Shown here in pieces: positions 63,901-64,000 of a stretch of DNA of 64,000 nucleotides (positions are counted from its first letter, which is position 1; every line of letters begins with the position of its first letter). The notes below the pieces were generated by a model. That model searched no databases. It had not been told where the DNA came from and saw only the letters and a list, made by a program, of their open reading frames with translations. The stretch comes from Nocardia ignorata NBRC 108230 (GTDB lineage Bacteria > Actinomycetota > Actinomycetes > Mycobacteriales > Mycobacteriaceae), in assembly GCF_001612905.1 (NCBI RefSeq), contig NZ_BDBI01000002.1, positions 186,001-250,000 on the forward strand, read 5' to 3'. A program made the position numbers and the translations under genes.

Positions 63901-64000
63901 TTGGTCATGGTGTGCCACTGATGTTGCAGCCGACCGGTATTGAGCAGGAAGGGGTAGTCGTCATCAGGAAGTTCAGCAGCGGGCAGGTGGGGGCGTGGGA
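60918..64000 (-). CDS. Nitrate reductase / diflavin reductase fusion (5' end beyond window)
   Basis: The open frame continues past 63908 to the right edge (DDYPFLLNTGRLQHQWHT reads into the ATG at 63908). It is therefore the C-terminal 1,027 or so codons of a longer molybdoenzyme. Order: molybdopterin dinucleotide-binding domain to about 63.6 kb (FVEVHPDDAARLDLKPGDQL); Pro/Gly-rich linker with a CysJ-type helix (LLSEAERVYLGGYLAAL); flavodoxin (TVLWASQTGNAEELAASVAA, TSTFGDGGPPDNG) at about 63.0-62.6 kb; a second low-complexity linker of about 190 residues; then FAD and NADPH domains (YSISSSPL, GPGTGIAPFRGFL, CGDAARMAKDVD) ending YVRDVY. A self-sufficient assimilatory nitrate reductase fed by NADPH is the likely role. 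Confidence 0.9.
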   Translation of the reverse strand, partial: PRPHLPAAELPDDDYPFLLNTGRLQHQWHTMTKTGKVTKLTKLDPEPFVEVHPDDAARLDLKPGDQLEIASRRGRAVLPVRISDRVRPGDCFAPFHWNDEQGEYLTINAVTNDAVDPTSLQPEFKACAVALRRVGPAAESSTGVPIQQGSPEAGRLPQHAMPAGQPAPPTVHTGQPSADTRQPVGFAPESPAVPGPGHGGPHPLAVMLGLDAGISPLLSEAERVYLGGYLAALQTLPVSGQPVLPATAPLSPQARLWIDGMLAGAYSRGPGTAGESAGSPDTGMPVGGQPFDNPPFGDFSSGGAVANGGPTVDAVPGRPGAVGVSAGGAEPGAGGALSTTVTVLWASQTGNAEELAASVAARLADGGFAPKLLDMDSCEPTALDGDVLVVTSTFGDGGPPDNGADFLARLEDDALRLPRIRYAVFALGDSSYDDFCGHGRTLDTLLSARGAHRLLPRVDSEPDFDDAADQWITDVLTAITPNPDTSPGSAPSGPGSAPSGPDSSAADLGSPSDVGSLADVGSPAGTPTTFGTSSAGSALTGIPSTAGTPRFGSVPPATTFPPAAPLVGSPSADAGNHFGTTLPGSTAPATPGFAPVPTGTWPPGFTATTQHSAIQGAAPQPYPAQAASRPSGRGGASVLDRPQTTPSRRAPAAPFTRQSPVLATLMRNEVLSAPGSPKEVRRFGFDLHKLDAPYEVGDSLGVLPTNCDDLVAEWLAATGLDGRRAVEVDGRELLLTDALRTHFDITKVSNDLLGFIAERNPHPQLAKLLRRDNRNELASYLWDRQAVDVLRDFPVRTDLVDWLGALKKLQPRQYSISSSPLTTPDEVQLTVGVLRYGDPVGDSVRRGGVCSTFLADRAGAEVPIFLQRAPHFRPPLDPTVPMIMVGPGTGIAPFRGFLHERRAVGATGRNWLFFGDQHAAHNFYYRTELEDMFRSGFLTRLDLAFSRDQRERIYVQHRMIEHGAELWSWLCEGAHFYVCGDAARMAKDVDDTLLRIARIHGKLDEAGALAFKKQLVAEKRYVRDVY

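Noticed and set aside
1..64000. tRNA, rRNA, CRISPR arrays or riboswitches
   Set aside because: No cloverleaf-like sequence with a T-loop GGTTC...CC pattern, no regularly spaced repeat-spacer array and no known riboswitch core was seen. Distant or atypical RNAs could be missed by eye.

Overview
The window is a high-GC actinobacterial chromosome segment, almost certainly Nocardia or a very close relative within the Mycobacteriales. Three things support this. From 12 kb onward the gene order follows the mycobacterial block senX3-regX3 ... proC - bS22 - epimerase - acyltransferase - serB1 - hemACDB - hemL - resA/ccdA/resB/ccsA - menA/menE/menB/menD. The window is rich in GTG starts, ATGA/GTGA stop-start overlaps, and type VII (ESX) secretion-associated families. 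A rex gene sits in front of hemA, as in Streptomyces; as far as I know M. tuberculosis has no rex.

Region 1 (1-10.3 kb) is accessory and has lower GC than the rest. It starts with the C-terminal end of what looks like a polymorphic toxin, followed by a DUF7674-like immunity gene and a YbaB-like gene, then a decayed IS5-type transposase. Next come two paralogous copies of a module (small ESX-type helical protein plus DUF3558 lipoprotein). Between them lies an EspC-like / 861-residue TPR-region protein / lipoprotein operon. The region ends with a PPE-like low-complexity protein and an EspG-like chaperone. The first module copy is frameshifted. The last third of the 861-residue protein and the lipoprotein gene behind it drop sharply in GC (about 40-50% against about 70% in the 5' part), the pattern expected of an exchangeable effector/immunity cassette. 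This is the best candidate for an undescribed system here.

Region 2 (10.4-25.6 kb) holds a DoxX-like protein, a methyltransferase and a broken HxlR regulator. The conserved block follows: SenX3-RegX3 phosphate-type two-component system, exopolyphosphatase, a large membrane protein, sugar-phosphate isomerase-like protein, thioesterase, ProC, HTH protein, bS22, epimerase, acyltransferase, SerB1-type HAD phosphatase and a glutaredoxin-like protein.

Region 3 (25.6-41.5 kb) is a redox/tetrapyrrole block: rex-hemA-hemC-hemD, then hemB and hemL, then the System II cytochrome c maturation genes. A near-perfect Rex operator overlaps the -35 region of the rex promoter. Together the genes take glutamyl-tRNA to uroporphyrinogen III (and precorrin-2 or sirohydrochlorin precursors) and attach haem to cytochromes c.

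Region 4 (41.5-50.8 kb) is a patchwork of small genes: PP2C-like protein, CmtR-like metalloregulator with a cation-efflux pump, several small secreted proteins, an ATP-grasp protein, BldC-like regulator, cysteine synthase-family enzyme, DHFR-like protein, and an HTH/Clp-N gene pair behind two mirrored operator-like repeats.

Region 5 (50.8-64 kb) contains menaquinone genes (menA, menE, menB, menD) with SRPBCC and VOC proteins. It continues with a DinB-like protein, a 28-bp tandem repeat, a divergent TetR/aldo-keto reductase pair, and the 3' part of a large nitrate reductase/diflavin reductase fusion that runs off the right edge. I found no tRNA, rRNA or CRISPR array. All calls come from reading the sequence; none was checked against a database.
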